Source: Campylobacter hyointestinalis subsp. hyointestinalis (GTDB lineage: Bacteria; Campylobacterota; Campylobacteria; Campylobacterales; Campylobacteraceae). From it: 64,000 nucleotides of DNA. Position numbers and translations under genes: made by a program. Shown one piece after another: positions 23,439-33,070 of the stretch. The stretch covers positions 496,001-560,000 of the forward strand of contig NZ_CP053827.1 in assembly GCF_013372145.1 (NCBI RefSeq), in the 5' to 3' direction. Under the pieces are notes generated by a model, which made no database searches, had not been told where the DNA came from, and saw only the letters and a list, made by a program, of their open reading frames with translations. Numbering within the stretch: position 1 is the stretch's first letter; every line of letters begins with the position of its first letter.

Positions 23439-25258
23439 TAGAATTTAAGCAAGACGGACTTTACTCAAAGCGCTTTGATGACGTATATTTTAATACTCAA
23501 AATCCACTTTTAGAATGTTTTCATACATATAGTAGCGTGGTAGATGCCTTAGAAGGGTCAAATATCACTATCGCCGAAGCCGGATTTGGCGCTGGGCTGA
23601 ACTTTTTTAGTACGGTTTCAAGTCTTAATGGTAAAAATCTTCATTATATCGCAATTGAGAAATACCCTTTTAATAAAGATGAATTAAGGCAAATTTACCA
23701 AAGATTTGAATGTTTTAGCAGATATTTTGACGAATTTATAAAACAATATGAAGTGTTACAAAATGCTTTAATACGTATAAATTTAGGTAAAGATATCATT
23801 TTAGATATATATTTCGGTGATATTTTAGAAGGACTTAAAGAGCTAAATTTCAAAGCAGACGCTTGGTATCTTGATGGATTTACGCCTGCTAAGAATCCAC
23901 AGATGTGGAGCGAAGAGTTATTTGGAGCTATAAAATATTTTTGTAAAAATGGAGCTATCATTAGGACTTTTAGCAGTGCTAGCATTGTAAGGCTTAGGCT
24001 TTTAGACGCTGGATTTAGCGTAAAAAAGCTAAAAGGATTTGGTAAAAAACGTGAAATGTTAGAAGCTATTTGTGTTAAAGAGTATCAAAAGCCGCAAAAT
24101 TGGTACTCTCTTCCTGCTATAGATAAATTTACGAATGTACTTGTGATAGGTGGCGGAGTTGCAGGGCTAGTAAGCGCTACTAAATTTAAAAAAGCCGGCT
24201 TTAATGTTGTCGTAGCTGAGAAAATGAATGAGGTCGCGACAAATGGAAGCTCGAATTTAGCAGGTATTTTGATGCCTCTTATCACTTTGCCGACTACGGT
24301 GCTAGGGCTTATGCATATGAGTGCGTTTTTAATGGCGAGAAATTTTTATAAAAATAGTGAATTTAGTGATTTTTGTGGTGTGGATGATTACGGCGTAAGT
24401 GAACTTCAATTAAAAAGATTTGAAGAATGGGGACAAAATGGTATCTTTGAGCTGACAAAAAACTCGTCTTTGTATCCATCGGCTTTTATAAAAAGTGCGG
24501 CTCAGCTTATGCCAAAATCATTATGTAGTGATCTTGCAAAGAGCCTTGATGTAAAATTTGGATATGAATTTGCTGGTTTAAAGAAGAGTGGTGATGGGTA
24601 TTTAGTAGAGTTTAAAAATCAAAAGCGGGTATCTGCGGATTTAGTTATATTTGCTATGGGGGATAAAAGTAATTATCTTTTTAACGAAGTATTTTATGAT
24701 AAGTATATGCAGCTTAGCAGCGTAAGAGGGCAAGTTACGCATATCAAAAACGGTATAGATCTAGAGCGTCCATTTAGTGCGAAAGGTTATGCTTGCAAAA
24801 GTGTAAATGGGGTTCAAGTTATCGGCGCGACATATGATAGAAATGATTTTACGTCTTGTGCTAGAAGTAAGGATAATGAAAAAAATATAGCTGATATCAG
24901 TGAGTTTTTGATAGGTAAAAATGTAGATATCATAGGCTCAAACGTAGGATTTCGCGGATATAGTGGCGATAGATCTCCTTTGATAGGTGCGGTTCATGAC
25001 GCTTTGAAATTTAAAGAAATATATAAGAGTCTTCTTTGGACAAAAAACCGTGAAAATCACGCTGGGGCTGTTCATCATCAAAACATACTTATAAGCTCAG
25101 CTCACGGTTCGCGTGGTCTTTGCACGGCTGTTTTTGGAGCAGAAATCTTACTAGATATGGCTCTTGGTCGTCAGATTTGCACTACAAAAAGTATATTAGA
25201 TAGTCTAAACCCTGCTAGATTTTTAGTTCGTAAGCTTAAAAAAGGTCTTGTAAAATAA
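23435..25258 (+). CDS. mnmC: Bifunctional tRNA mnm5s2U34 biosynthesis protein MnmC
   Basis: Completes the 5-methylaminomethyl-2-thiouridine modification of the tRNA wobble base. The N-terminal half (about 1-220) is the SAM-dependent methyltransferase with AEAGFGAGLNFF and DAWYLDGFTPAKNP; the C-terminal half (about 228-607) is the FAD oxidoreductase with the dinucleotide motif VIGGGVAGLVSA. The 607-residue length is typical of the fused enzyme. ATG overlaps the amidase stop (ATGA). It ends the long rightward block. Confidence 0.95.
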   Translation: MIEFKQDGLYSKRFDDVYFNTQNPLLECFHTYSSVVDALEGSNITIAEAGFGAGLNFFSTVSSLNGKNLHYIAIEKYPFNKDELRQIYQRFECFSRYFDEFIKQYEVLQNALIRINLGKDIILDIYFGDILEGLKELNFKADAWYLDGFTPAKNPQMWSEELFGAIKYFCKNGAIIRTFSSASIVRLRLLDAGFSVKKLKGFGKKREMLEAICVKEYQKPQNWYSLPAIDKFTNVLVIGGGVAGLVSATKFKKAGFNVVVAEKMNEVATNGSSNLAGILMPLITLPTTVLGLMHMSAFLMARNFYKNSEFSDFCGVDDYGVSELQLKRFEEWGQNGIFELTKNSSLYPSAFIKSAAQLMPKSLCSDLAKSLDVKFGYEFAGLKKSGDGYLVEFKNQKRVSADLVIFAMGDKSNYLFNEVFYDKYMQLSSVRGQVTHIKNGIDLERPFSAKGYACKSVNGVQVIGATYDRNDFTSCARSKDNEKNIADISEFLIGKNVDIIGSNVGFRGYSGDRSPLIGAVHDALKFKEIYKSLLWTKNRENHAGAVHHQNILISSAHGSRGLCTAVFGAEILLDMALGRQICTTKSILDSLNPARFLVRKLKKGLVK

Positions 25259-25292
25259 AGATATAAATTATCCTATATTTATTATTTTTTTA

Positions 25293-25298
25293 TATAAT
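25293..25298 (+). promoter_or_regulatory. -10 box for the gene at 25323
   Basis: TATAAT at 25293-25298 lies 25 bases before the ATG, preceded by a T-rich stretch, in the 64-base gap after mnmC. AAAGG serves as the Shine-Dalgarno. Confidence 0.5.
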
Positions 25299-25322
25299 CG
25301 CTCAAAAAAATAAAGGCTAAAA

Positions 25323-25856
25323 ATGCATTGGTTGGATTGTGAGATAGTCGTAGTAGAGATAGATGGGAGATTTTTTGCGCTTAATGGCTGGGATGGCGAG
25401 TGTTACTCAAGATGCTGGGAATGCGGCGAAGAAAAAGACGGTAGGTTTCATAAAATCATCGGAGTAGATACATATAAGATCACACCGCGCTTTAAAGATA
25501 AATTTGTGTTAGAAAAAAATCCACTTATTGGAACAAGCGACGATTTAAAAGAACAGATGTTTAAAAGTTTGCTTCCTTATATGGGGCAGGCAAATACTAT
25601 AAGCGGCGAGATACTTCGCGCAGTGCAGTTTATAGAACAAAGCTTAAGCAAAAAAGCAAATATAAGTGGCGCTCTTAAATTTCTATCTTTAAATTTAAAA
25701 GAAAGATCTTGTTTGGATATACTAGGCGAGATAAAAAACGGAGATTTTTCAAATTTTTTAGCATTGAAACAAATGGTTGAAGATATCGTTTTTAAGCAGT
25801 ATGAGAACAATGATTTAGAGATGAACTCTGATGATTTTGAAGATATGAATGACTAG
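25323..25856 (+). CDS. Conserved-looking protein of unknown function with an N-terminal Cys cluster
   Basis: The 177-residue soluble protein opens with MHWLDCEIVVVEIDGRFFALNGWDG and then the cysteine cluster CYSRCWECGEE (C-x3-C-x2-C), with a further Cys at position 6; this could bind a metal, possibly zinc. The rest is predicted largely helical and the C-terminus is very acidic (EMNSDDFEDMND). No signal peptide or membrane segment is visible. It has its own -10 and Shine-Dalgarno, and a base composition and codon use like its neighbours. I do not recognise a family. The GNAT gene follows after 38 bases and may share its transcript. Confidence 0.78.
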   Translation: MHWLDCEIVVVEIDGRFFALNGWDGECYSRCWECGEEKDGRFHKIIGVDTYKITPRFKDKFVLEKNPLIGTSDDLKEQMFKSLLPYMGQANTISGEILRAVQFIEQSLSKKANISGALKFLSLNLKERSCLDILGEIKNGDFSNFLALKQMVEDIVFKQYENNDLEMNSDDFEDMND

Positions 25857-25894
25857 ATTTTCAAATCATCAAAGCTGATAAAAGTAAAAAATAA

Positions 25895-26350
25895 ATGAAA
25901 ATAGTAGAAATAAAAGATAGAAATCCACTCTTGATAGAACGCCTTGTAAATGTTTGGGAAGATTCACTTAGAAAAACACATCTTTTTTTATCTGATTTAG
26001 AAATAGAAAATATAAAAAGATACGTTCCACAAGCACTGCTTGGTGTTTCAAATTTGATTGTTTTAGAAGATGAAAAAGAAGACATCGCAGCATTTATGGG
26101 GATAGAAAATCAAAAAATAGAGATGCTGTTCGTCGCATCAAAAAAGCAAAATAAAGGTCTTGGAAAGAAGCTTGTATGTTATGGTATAACCAAATACTCC
26201 ATTAACGAACTTTGCGTAAATGAGCAAAATCCTCTAGCCAAAGGGTTTTATGAGCATATTGGTTTTCGTGTTTATAAAAGGTCTGATAGCGACGAGCAGG
26301 GCAATCCATATCCTATTTTATATATGAAACTAGCGCAAATAAGGGATTAA
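25895..26350 (+). CDS. GNAT-family N-acetyltransferase
   Basis: The 151-residue protein has the GNAT fold: a beta strand VIEMLFV-like segment (KIEMLFVASKKQNKGLGKKLV) containing the acetyl-CoA pyrophosphate loop KQNKGLGKK, and the C-terminal NEQNPLAKGFYEHIGFRVYKRS typical of small-molecule or ribosomal-protein acetyltransferases. Substrate unknown. The ATG has no clear Shine-Dalgarno. A hairpin terminator follows the stop and separates it from the convergent ppa. Confidence 0.85.
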   Translation: MKIVEIKDRNPLLIERLVNVWEDSLRKTHLFLSDLEIENIKRYVPQALLGVSNLIVLEDEKEDIAAFMGIENQKIEMLFVASKKQNKGLGKKLVCYGITKYSINELCVNEQNPLAKGFYEHIGFRVYKRSDSDEQGNPYPILYMKLAQIRD

Positions 26351-26364
26351 ACTGTAAATTTAAA

Positions 26365-26380
26365 GGCGCTAAGTAGCGCC
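26365..26380. terminator. Bidirectional hairpin terminator between the GNAT gene and ppa
   Basis: GGCGCT (26365-26370) - AAGT - AGCGCC (26375-26380) forms a 6-bp GC stem with a 4-base loop, flanked by an A-run on the left and a T-run on the right that extend the stem by AT pairs. It fills the 43-base gap between two converging genes, so it can end transcription in both directions. Confidence 0.85.
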
Positions 26381-26393
26381 GTTTTAAATTTAG

Positions 26394-26912
26394 TTATTTG
26401 TAGTTTTTGATAGCTTTATCTAAAATCTCTTCAGCTGATTTAGCATCTTCAAAGCCTTTTACTTTTACCCATTTTCCAGGTTCTAGTAGTTTGTAAGTCT
26501 CAAAGAAGTTTTTTATGCGATTTAGCGTAGCTTCGCTAAGGTCGCTTATAGAGTGTATATCAGCGTATCTTGGATCTATCTTAGTAACAGGAACTGCTAA
26601 AAGTTTTTCATCCATTCCAGACTCATCTTCCATAACTAAAACGCCTATCAAACGGCAAGGTATCACGCTACCTGCTTGAAGTGGATATTCGTTTAGCACT
26701 AAAATATCTGCTGGATCGCCATCATCAGCCAAGGTATTTGGCACGAAACCGTAGTTTGCAGGATAGAACATAGCTGAGTATAAAACCCTATCTACGACTA
26801 CGGCACCGCTATCTTTATCGATTTCGTATTTGATATTTGAGCCAAATGGGATTTCTATAACTGCATTTAGTTTGTCTGGGTTGCTTCCGAATTTGATTTT
26901 GCTTATATCCAT
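26394..26912 (-). CDS. ppa: Inorganic pyrophosphatase (family I)
   Basis: Hydrolyses pyrophosphate and so pulls biosynthetic reactions forward. The 172-residue product carries the family I signature DGDPADILVL and the metal-binding acidic residues around it, with PANYGFVPNT just before. It is the last gene of the leftward aspS-adk-ppa operon, 4 bases after adk. Confidence 0.97.
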   Translation of the reverse strand: MDISKIKFGSNPDKLNAVIEIPFGSNIKYEIDKDSGAVVVDRVLYSAMFYPANYGFVPNTLADDGDPADILVLNEYPLQAGSVIPCRLIGVLVMEDESGMDEKLLAVPVTKIDPRYADIHSISDLSEATLNRIKNFFETYKLLEPGKWVKVKGFEDAKSAEEILDKAIKNYK

Positions 26913-26916
26913 TATT

Positions 26917-27492
26917 TTATCCTTTGATTAAGTTTTCGATTAAATTTTTCATATCCGCTACTATCGTTTCTATAGTACGTTCGCCATTTATCGTGTGAAG
27001 TAGTTTTTTGTCATTATAAAATGCACGTATTTCCTTTATAGGGTCAAGATATACTTTCATTCTATTATTAAATACTTCATTATTATCATCGGCTCCGCGA
27101 GCTCTACCTAAAACCCTGTTTCTTGCTACTTCTTCGCTTACATCTACTTCGATGACGCCATCAAGCATAACTTCGCTTTGGGAAGCTAAAACTCTATCAA
27201 GCTCTCTCATTTGCTCAAGACTTCTTGGATATCCGTCTATCAAAATATAGTTTTTATCACTTGATCTTATAGCTGAGATGATGGCGTTTACGACTACTTC
27301 TAAAGGAACTAAATTTCCTTTAGATATAAAGCTGTCGATAAGCTTTCCTAGTTCACTTCCACTCGCAACTTCGGCTCTTAAAAGATCTCCTGTTGAATAA
27401 TGCGCAAATTTAGTGTCATTCGCTGCTATCATACTCGCATCAGTTGTTTTGCCACTTCCAGGCGCTCCGATGATTAAAAATAATTTTTTCAT
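26917..27492 (-). CDS. adk: Adenylate kinase
   Basis: Interconverts ATP + AMP and 2 ADP. The 191 residues begin with the P-loop GAPGSGKTT (9-17) and contain the AMP-binding [10 protein letters not shown] and the DGYPRS motif ([12 protein letters not shown]). The LID is the short form without zinc cysteines. It overlaps aspS by 4 bases on the minus strand. Confidence 0.96.
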   Translation of the reverse strand: MKKLFLIIGAPGSGKTTDASMIAANDTKFAHYSTGDLLRAEVASGSELGKLIDSFISKGNLVPLEVVVNAIISAIRSSDKNYILIDGYPRSLEQMRELDRVLASQSEVMLDGVIEVDVSEEVARNRVLGRARGADDNNEVFNNRMKVYLDPIKEIRAFYNDKKLLHTINGERTIETIVADMKNLIENLIKG

Positions 27493-29243
27493 TTAGTTTC
27501 CTTCCCTTTAAGTCTAAGTCCTAGCTCTCTTAATTGCTCATTTGATACTTCGCTAGGAGCCTTTGTCATAGGGCAGCTTGCGCGCTGAGTTTTAGGAAAT
27601 GCTATGACATCTCTTATACTGGCTGATTTGGTGACAAGCATGATAAGTCTATCAAGACCTATAGCAAATCCACCGTGTGGAGGCGCACCAAAACTAAGAG
27701 CGTCAAGTAAAAATCCAAATTTTTCTCTTTGCTCTGCTTCATCTATTTTTAGTAGTTTAAATACTTTTTGTTGGATATCGTTTTTATGAATTCTAATACT
27801 TCCGCCGCCAAGTTCTACGCCGTTTAGAACGACATCATAAGCTATACTTGTTATATCTTCAAGATCTTCTTCATCTGGATTATTTGGCATAGTAAATGGA
27901 TGATGCATCGCAGAGTAGCTACCGTCGTCATTTTGTTCAAACATAGGGAAATTTACTACCCACAAAAACTCAAGTTTGTTCTCGTCTATGATGCCAAGCT
28001 CGTTTGCAAGGAAAACTCTAAATCTTCCCATATAATCAAGCACGGTTTTTTTATCTCCGATACCAAAAAATACGACGTCTCCAGTTTTGAGATCGCATCT
28101 TTTGATGAGCTCATCTACTTGCTCTTGTTCGAAGAATTTGGTTAGTGGTCCTTTTAGTCCGTCTTCTTTAACTTGTATAAAAGCTAGTCCTTTTGCTCCA
28201 AATTTACGTACGAATTCTTCAAAACGTTGCATTTGGCGTTTGCTAAAGATATTATCTCCGCCTGGGACTTTTATAGCTTTTGCGCGGTTTTTCTTTGGAT
28301 TTTGTGCAGGAGTGCTGAAAATTTCGTTATTTGATTTTGCAAATATATCTATGACATCGACCATAGGTAGATCAAATCTCAAGTCTGGTTTATCGCTACC
28401 GTAAGTCTCCATAGCGTCTTTGTACTCCATTCTTTTAAACGGAGTTACGATGTTATGCCCACAAGCGGCAAATATATCTTTTAGAACCTCTTCGCCGACT
28501 TTTATCACTTCTTCTTGCGAGCAAAAGCTCATCTCGACGTCGATTTGTGTAAATTCTGGTTGGCGATCTGCTCTTAGATCTTCATCTCTAAAGCAACGTG
28601 CTATTTGAAAGTATTTATCAAATCCAGCACACATCAAAAGTTGTTTGAAAAGCTGCGGACTTTGCGGAAGTGCATAAAAACTTCCCGGATATACGCGGCT
28701 AGGTACTAGATAATCCCTTGCTCCCTCAGGAGTAGCGCGAGTCAAAATAGGAGTTTCTACTTCTAAAAATCCTAGTCTATCAAGAGCATTTCTACACGCT
28801 ATAGAAGCTTTTGATCGTAGTTTAAATTTATCAAAACTTTCAGTGTTTCTAAGATCTAAAAAGCGGTATTTCAAGCGGATATCTTCGCCGACATTGTTAT
28901 CGCCGATAACAAACGGAAGTGCGGCGCTCTCGTTTTCTATACATAGCTCATCTACTACGACTTCAATCTTGCCTGTTTTGAGCTTTGGATTTACTAGATC
29001 TGCTCCTCTTGCTCTTATGGTTCCTGTAGCTTTTAAAACATATTCATCTCTTACTTTTGATCCTATTTCGTGTGCTGATTTGCTATCTTTTGGATCGCAT
29101 ACGAGCTGGATTAATCCGGTTCTATCTCTTAAGTCTATAAAAACGACACCGCCGTGATCGCGGTATGAATTTACCCAGCCGCAAAGCTGGACTTTTTTGC
29201 CTATATCGTTGCTGCTAAGGTCGGTGCAATAATGACTCCGCAT
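27489..29243 (-). CDS. aspS: Aspartyl-tRNA synthetase, probably non-discriminating
   Basis: Class II synthetase of bacterial type, 584 residues, with an N-terminal OB fold (about 1-105), motif 2 around [16 protein letters not shown], the bacterial insertion GAD-like domain and motif 3 GLDRL near the C-terminus. Campylobacter and its relatives lack asparaginyl-tRNA synthetase and are known to use a non-discriminating AspRS plus GatCAB to make Asn-tRNA; gatA at 3837 fits that route. It leads the aspS-adk-ppa operon with a minus-strand TATAAT about 32 bases upstream and AAAGGA before the ATG. Confidence 0.96.
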   Translation of the reverse strand: MRSHYCTDLSSNDIGKKVQLCGWVNSYRDHGGVVFIDLRDRTGLIQLVCDPKDSKSAHEIGSKVRDEYVLKATGTIRARGADLVNPKLKTGKIEVVVDELCIENESAALPFVIGDNNVGEDIRLKYRFLDLRNTESFDKFKLRSKASIACRNALDRLGFLEVETPILTRATPEGARDYLVPSRVYPGSFYALPQSPQLFKQLLMCAGFDKYFQIARCFRDEDLRADRQPEFTQIDVEMSFCSQEEVIKVGEEVLKDIFAACGHNIVTPFKRMEYKDAMETYGSDKPDLRFDLPMVDVIDIFAKSNNEIFSTPAQNPKKNRAKAIKVPGGDNIFSKRQMQRFEEFVRKFGAKGLAFIQVKEDGLKGPLTKFFEQEQVDELIKRCDLKTGDVVFFGIGDKKTVLDYMGRFRVFLANELGIIDENKLEFLWVVNFPMFEQNDDGSYSAMHHPFTMPNNPDEEDLEDITSIAYDVVLNGVELGGGSIRIHKNDIQQKVFKLLKIDEAEQREKFGFLLDALSFGAPPHGGFAIGLDRLIMLVTKSASIRDVIAFPKTQRASCPMTKAPSEVSNEQLRELGLRLKGKETK

Positions 29244-29274
29244 ATTTTGTCCTTTCTTATTTGTAAAAGCTATA

Positions 29275-29280
29275 ATTATA
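29275..29280 (-). promoter_or_regulatory. -10 box for the aspS operon
   Basis: On the minus strand TATAAT (29280-29275) lies 32 bases before the aspS ATG in the 170-base divergent gap with nadK. The gap is more than 80 percent AT; on the plus strand a TTGACA at 29331 is followed too closely by GATAAT at 29349 to be a normal promoter, so the nadK promoter is not resolved. Confidence 0.45.
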
Positions 29281-29413
29281 ATACAAGTTTTATAAATTTT
29301 TTATCAAATAGAATCGTTTTGAGTTTTAATTTGACATATTTAAATTCAGATAATACCTTTTTTGGTGTCATTTTTAAGCATATTTTTTATAAAATATTGG
29401 ATTAGGAAAAAAA

Positions 29414-30277
29414 ATGACAGAAATTCATAAAAATTTAAAAACTATCGGTATATCTACTAGAAATGCTTTAGAGCAAAAACAAGCAATAGAAATAATAGAA
29501 AAAATATTGAATGATTATGGTATAGAAATAGCATTAGAATCCAGAGTCGCAAAAGAGCTCGGCTTAACAGGATATAGCTTTGAAGAATTAGTAAAAAAAG
29601 CTCCACTCATAATCTCTATAGGCGGAGATGGAAATTTTATAGGGACTTGTAGAAAATGTGCAAATGCTAGTACTTACGTTTTTGGAGTTCATACCGGACA
29701 TTTGGGATTTTTGACTGACGTCACTTTGGAAGATTTTAAAGGATTCATAAGCGAGTTTTTAAAAGGAAACTACACGGTAGAGCGTCCTTGTATGCTTGAA
29801 GCTAAATTTAAAAAAGATGGCAAAATAACTAAAAAATTTGCTTTTAACGACGTTGTTTTGATGAGACGCAAGATAGACTCGACGTCGCATATAGAGGCGT
29901 TTTTAAACGATGAGCATTTTAACTCATACTACGGCGATGGCGTTATAGTAAGCTCTGCGATGGGATCTACGGCTTATAATATGAGCGCAGGAGGAGCCAT
30001 CATCTATCCGCTTTGTGAGGTTTTTAGTCTTACTCCTGTTTGCTCTCACAGTCTTACTCAACGCCCCTTGATACTTCCAAAAGAGTTTAAAGTAGAGTTT
30101 AAAAGCGAAGATGACGTTGTGGTTTTGATAGATGGACAAGACAGAAGTGATCTAAAAAATTATTCGAGCGTTGAGATAGGAATAAGCGATGTTTGGGTAA
30201 ATTTAGTCAGGCACAAAAGCAGGGATTACTTTGGAGTATTGAAACAAAAATTAAGATGGGGACATAATGATAAGTAG
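29414..30277 (+). CDS. nadK: NAD kinase
   Basis: Phosphorylates NAD to NADP. The 287-residue product has the invariant GGDGN motif (70-74), the downstream TGHLGFLTD and the glycine-rich SSAMGSTAYNMSAGG loop (GST...AYNMSAGG) of the family. It overlaps the start of recN by 11 bases. Confidence 0.96.
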   Translation: MTEIHKNLKTIGISTRNALEQKQAIEIIEKILNDYGIEIALESRVAKELGLTGYSFEELVKKAPLIISIGGDGNFIGTCRKCANASTYVFGVHTGHLGFLTDVTLEDFKGFISEFLKGNYTVERPCMLEAKFKKDGKITKKFAFNDVVLMRRKIDSTSHIEAFLNDEHFNSYYGDGVIVSSAMGSTAYNMSAGGAIIYPLCEVFSLTPVCSHSLTQRPLILPKEFKVEFKSEDDVVVLIDGQDRSDLKNYSSVEIGISDVWVNLVRHKSRDYFGVLKQKLRWGHNDK

Positions 30278-31790
30278 AATTTATATAAAAAACCATCTTA
30301 GCTTTAAAGAAGTAGAGCTAGAGTTTGGAAATGGTTTGAGTGTATTTACTGGAGTTAGTGGAGCTGGAAAGTCGATTTTGATGAACGCTATTTTAGCAGT
30401 ATTTGGCTTTAAAGACAGTGAAGCAAAGCTCATAGAAGCAGATGCTATATATGAGTTTGATATGAGTGAGTTTGGTATAGAAAGTAGTGAAATAAACAGT
30501 TTTAAACTTCTAAAAGATAAAAGCACTAGGTATTTTATAAATAATCAATCAGTATCTAAAAAAAATCTTTCGCTTATAGCAAGTAGCCATTTAAAATACC
30601 TAAGCGCAAAAGATATAAGCGAGTTTGAAAATAGTCGTTTGCTCGCGGTTTTAGATCATTTAGCATCAAATTTAGATCCGAATTTTACTGAAATTTTAAA
30701 ACAATATAATGATAAATTCAGTAAATTTAACGAGATCAAAAAAGAGTTAGAAAAGATAAAACTAGAAGAAAAAAAGATAGAAGAACTCAAAGAATTCGCA
30801 AGTTTTGAGATACAAAAAATATCAAATATAAACCCGACGATAGGTGAGTTTGAAGAGCTTATTACGGCAAAAAAAAGACTTAGCAAAAAAGATAAGATTG
30901 AAGTTGCTTGGCAAAAAGCAGATGCCGTATTTGCTTATGAAAAAGCTGTGCTTGATGCATTGAATTTAAGCGATATCGATAGTAGTTTTTTTAGTGAGGC
31001 TTTAAATGAGCTAAAAATCGCAAGAAGTAGCGTAAATTTCGAAGATTTAGAAGATATGGATATAGAGCGTGTTCTTGATAGGATAGAGGATCTAAACGGA
31101 CTAGTAAAAAGGTATGGTAGTATAGAAGAAGCTATAAATACCTTAAACAATAGAAAGATTGAGCTAGAAAGATATGAGAGAATCGAGTTTGAAAAAAGCG
31201 AACTTGAAAATGAGTTTAAAAAGGTAAATGATGAGATCTTAGGTCTAGCTAGTAAGATATCAGATGCTAGAAAAAGTTGTTTGGCTAAATTTAATGACAC
31301 GTTAAATGGCTATTTGAGCGAGCTTTATATGGATAGCGCGACTCTTGATATAAAGCAAAAAGAACTCGTCGCAAACGGTTTTGATGAAGTTGTTGTAAAT
31401 TTAAACAGTACGAATTTGAAAAATCTAAGTAGTGGTGAGATAAATAGACTCAGGCTCGCATTTATCGCTAGCGAAGCAAATATCACAGAGTTTGGAAATG
31501 GAGTTTTGATCCTAGATGAGATAGATGCGAATTTAAGCGGAAAAGAAGCTATGAGTATAGCAAACGTACTTTTAGAGTTAGCTCGTTTTTATCAAATTTT
31601 TGCGATTTCACATTTACCACAACTAAGCTCAAAGGCTCATCATCACTTTTTAGTGGAAAAAAATGGTGATGAAAGCAAAGTAAGAGCGCTTGATAAAGAT
31701 GGGCGCATACGTGAGCTTTCAAGAATGATAAGTGGTGAGCATATCAGTGATGAAGCGACTATGTTCGCTAAAAAATTATTAAATATTTAA
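30267..31790 (+). CDS. recN: DNA repair ATPase RecN (SMC-like)
   Basis: SMC-family ATPase that acts in double-strand-break repair. Walker A GVSGAGKS is at residues 29-36; two coiled-coil arms occupy about 130-330; the ABC signature LSSGEINRLRLA and Walker B VLILDEIDANLSG are near residues 390-425. At 507 residues it is a little shorter than the roughly 550-residue E. coli protein because the arms are shorter. It overlaps nadK and is followed by the cbrR region. Confidence 0.94.
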   Translation: MISRIYIKNHLSFKEVELEFGNGLSVFTGVSGAGKSILMNAILAVFGFKDSEAKLIEADAIYEFDMSEFGIESSEINSFKLLKDKSTRYFINNQSVSKKNLSLIASSHLKYLSAKDISEFENSRLLAVLDHLASNLDPNFTEILKQYNDKFSKFNEIKKELEKIKLEEKKIEELKEFASFEIQKISNINPTIGEFEELITAKKRLSKKDKIEVAWQKADAVFAYEKAVLDALNLSDIDSSFFSEALNELKIARSSVNFEDLEDMDIERVLDRIEDLNGLVKRYGSIEEAINTLNNRKIELERYERIEFEKSELENEFKKVNDEILGLASKISDARKSCLAKFNDTLNGYLSELYMDSATLDIKQKELVANGFDEVVVNLNSTNLKNLSSGEINRLRLAFIASEANITEFGNGVLILDEIDANLSGKEAMSIANVLLELARFYQIFAISHLPQLSSKAHHHFLVEKNGDESKVRALDKDGRIRELSRMISGEHISDEATMFAKKLLNI

Positions 31791-31799
31791 GGAGTTTAT

Positions 31800-31826
31800 T
31801 TGAATATTTTTGGATATTTGTTATGA
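31800..31826 (+). CDS. Candidate 8-codon leader minigene coupled to cbrR
   Basis: AAGGAG at 31789-31794 sits 5 bases before a TTG at 31800 and 28 bases before the cbrR ATG at 31823. From the TTG a frame encodes MNIFGYLL and stops at TGA 31824-31826, overlapping the cbrR start as ATGA. The ribosome-binding site is thus spaced for the minigene, with cbrR positioned for re-initiation. It could be chance; the alternative is that cbrR uses the weak GGA at 31812. Confidence 0.35.
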   Translation: MNIFGYLL

Positions 31827-33070
31827 AAGAAAGAATCTTAGTTGTCGATGACAACAAGGCCTTAGCGAAGTTGATAGCTAAAAAAATGGAACAAGATGTT
31901 GATATGGATGTTGTCGTTGCGCATAGCTTTAGCGAAGCAAGAGATATCATAGAAGATAACGATGATTTTTTTATAGCTCTTTTAGATCTAAATTTACCAG
32001 ACGCGCCAAATGGCGAGATAGTTGATTATGTTTTATCGAAAAATATACTCGTGATCGTTCTTACTGGAAGTATGGATAACGCGACAAAAGATATATTTAC
32101 AAATAAAAACATAGTTGATTACGTCGTCAAAAGCAATATGAATAATATAAATTATATTTTTGATACCATAAATAGGCTTAGTAAAAATAGAGATTATAAA
32201 GTAATGATAGTAGATGATAGCACTCCTATGAGAAATAAAATCAAGCAATTTTTACTTTCTCAACAATTTAAGGTCTTTGCCGCAGCGCATGGCGAAGAGG
32301 CTATGAGCTATTTAGCTGATAATCCAGATATCAAACTTGTTTTAACTGATTATAATATGCCAGTTATGGACGGTTTTGAGCTTATGGGACACATCAGAGA
32401 AAAATATTCCAAAAATGAAATAAGTGTTATAGCCATCACAGGAGACAACTCAGACGTCGATACTGGAGCAAAATTTCTAAAGAACGGTGCAAATGATTTT
32501 ATCGTCAAGCCTTTTAGCAAAGAAGAGCTAATGTGCCGCGTAAATAATAGTATCGAGTCTATGGAAAATATCAAATTTATGGCAAAATTAGCTAATACGG
32601 ATTTTTTGAGTGGTGCTTATAACAGAAGATATTTTTATATGAATATGGACGAGTATTACAAGACTTGTTTAGATCAAAGCTTTGCAGTGGCTATGTTTGA
32701 CATAGATGATTTTAAAAGGATAAACAATAGTTTTGGACACGATATAGGAGATATAGTCATACAAAAACTCTCAAGCTTTTTGATAGGTGGTCTTGATGAA
32801 GACGACTTAGTAGCTCGTTTTGGTGGAGAGGAGTTTTGCGTAGTTTTAAAAAATATTAAATTTGATGATGCTGTAAAAAAAATAGTATCCATAAGAGCCA
32901 AAATCGCTGCTTGTTTAATAAATATAAAAGGTTTTGATATAAAACTTACAGTTTCTGTCGGCGTTACTAACGGAGACTTTTCTAAAGATATCGACTGGCT
33001 TATATCAAAATCCGATGAAGCACTTTATAATGCGAAAACAGCCGGAAAAAATAGGGTAGAAATATTATGA
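31823..33070 (+). CDS. cbrR: Response regulator with two REC domains and a GGDEF output (CbrR type)
   Basis: The 415-residue protein has two receiver domains, with phospho-acceptors Asp55 (LLDLNLP) and Asp176 (LTDYNMP), and a diguanylate cyclase domain with an intact GGEEF (334-338). It matches the layout of C. jejuni CbrR (Cj0643), a regulator of bile-salt resistance, and sits in the same place after recN. The inhibitory I-site Arg is absent: the position five residues before GGEEF reads DEDD rather than RxxD. No sensor kinase is adjacent. tatD starts at its stop codon (ATGA). Confidence 0.93.
   Translation: MKERILVVDDNKALAKLIAKKMEQDVDMDVVVAHSFSEARDIIEDNDDFFIALLDLNLPDAPNGEIVDYVLSKNILVIVLTGSMDNATKDIFTNKNIVDYVVKSNMNNINYIFDTINRLSKNRDYKVMIVDDSTPMRNKIKQFLLSQQFKVFAAAHGEEAMSYLADNPDIKLVLTDYNMPVMDGFELMGHIREKYSKNEISVIAITGDNSDVDTGAKFLKNGANDFIVKPFSKEELMCRVNNSIESMENIKFMAKLANTDFLSGAYNRRYFYMNMDEYYKTCLDQSFAVAMFDIDDFKRINNSFGHDIGDIVIQKLSSFLIGGLDEDDLVARFGGEEFCVVLKNIKFDDAVKKIVSIRAKIAACLINIKGFDIKLTVSVGVTNGDFSKDIDWLISKSDEALYNAKTAGKNRVEIL

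Noticed and set aside
29331-29354. TTGACA followed by GATAAT upstream of nadK
   Set aside because: Only 12 bases separate the two hexamers; 16-18 are needed, so it is not a sound sigma-70 promoter.
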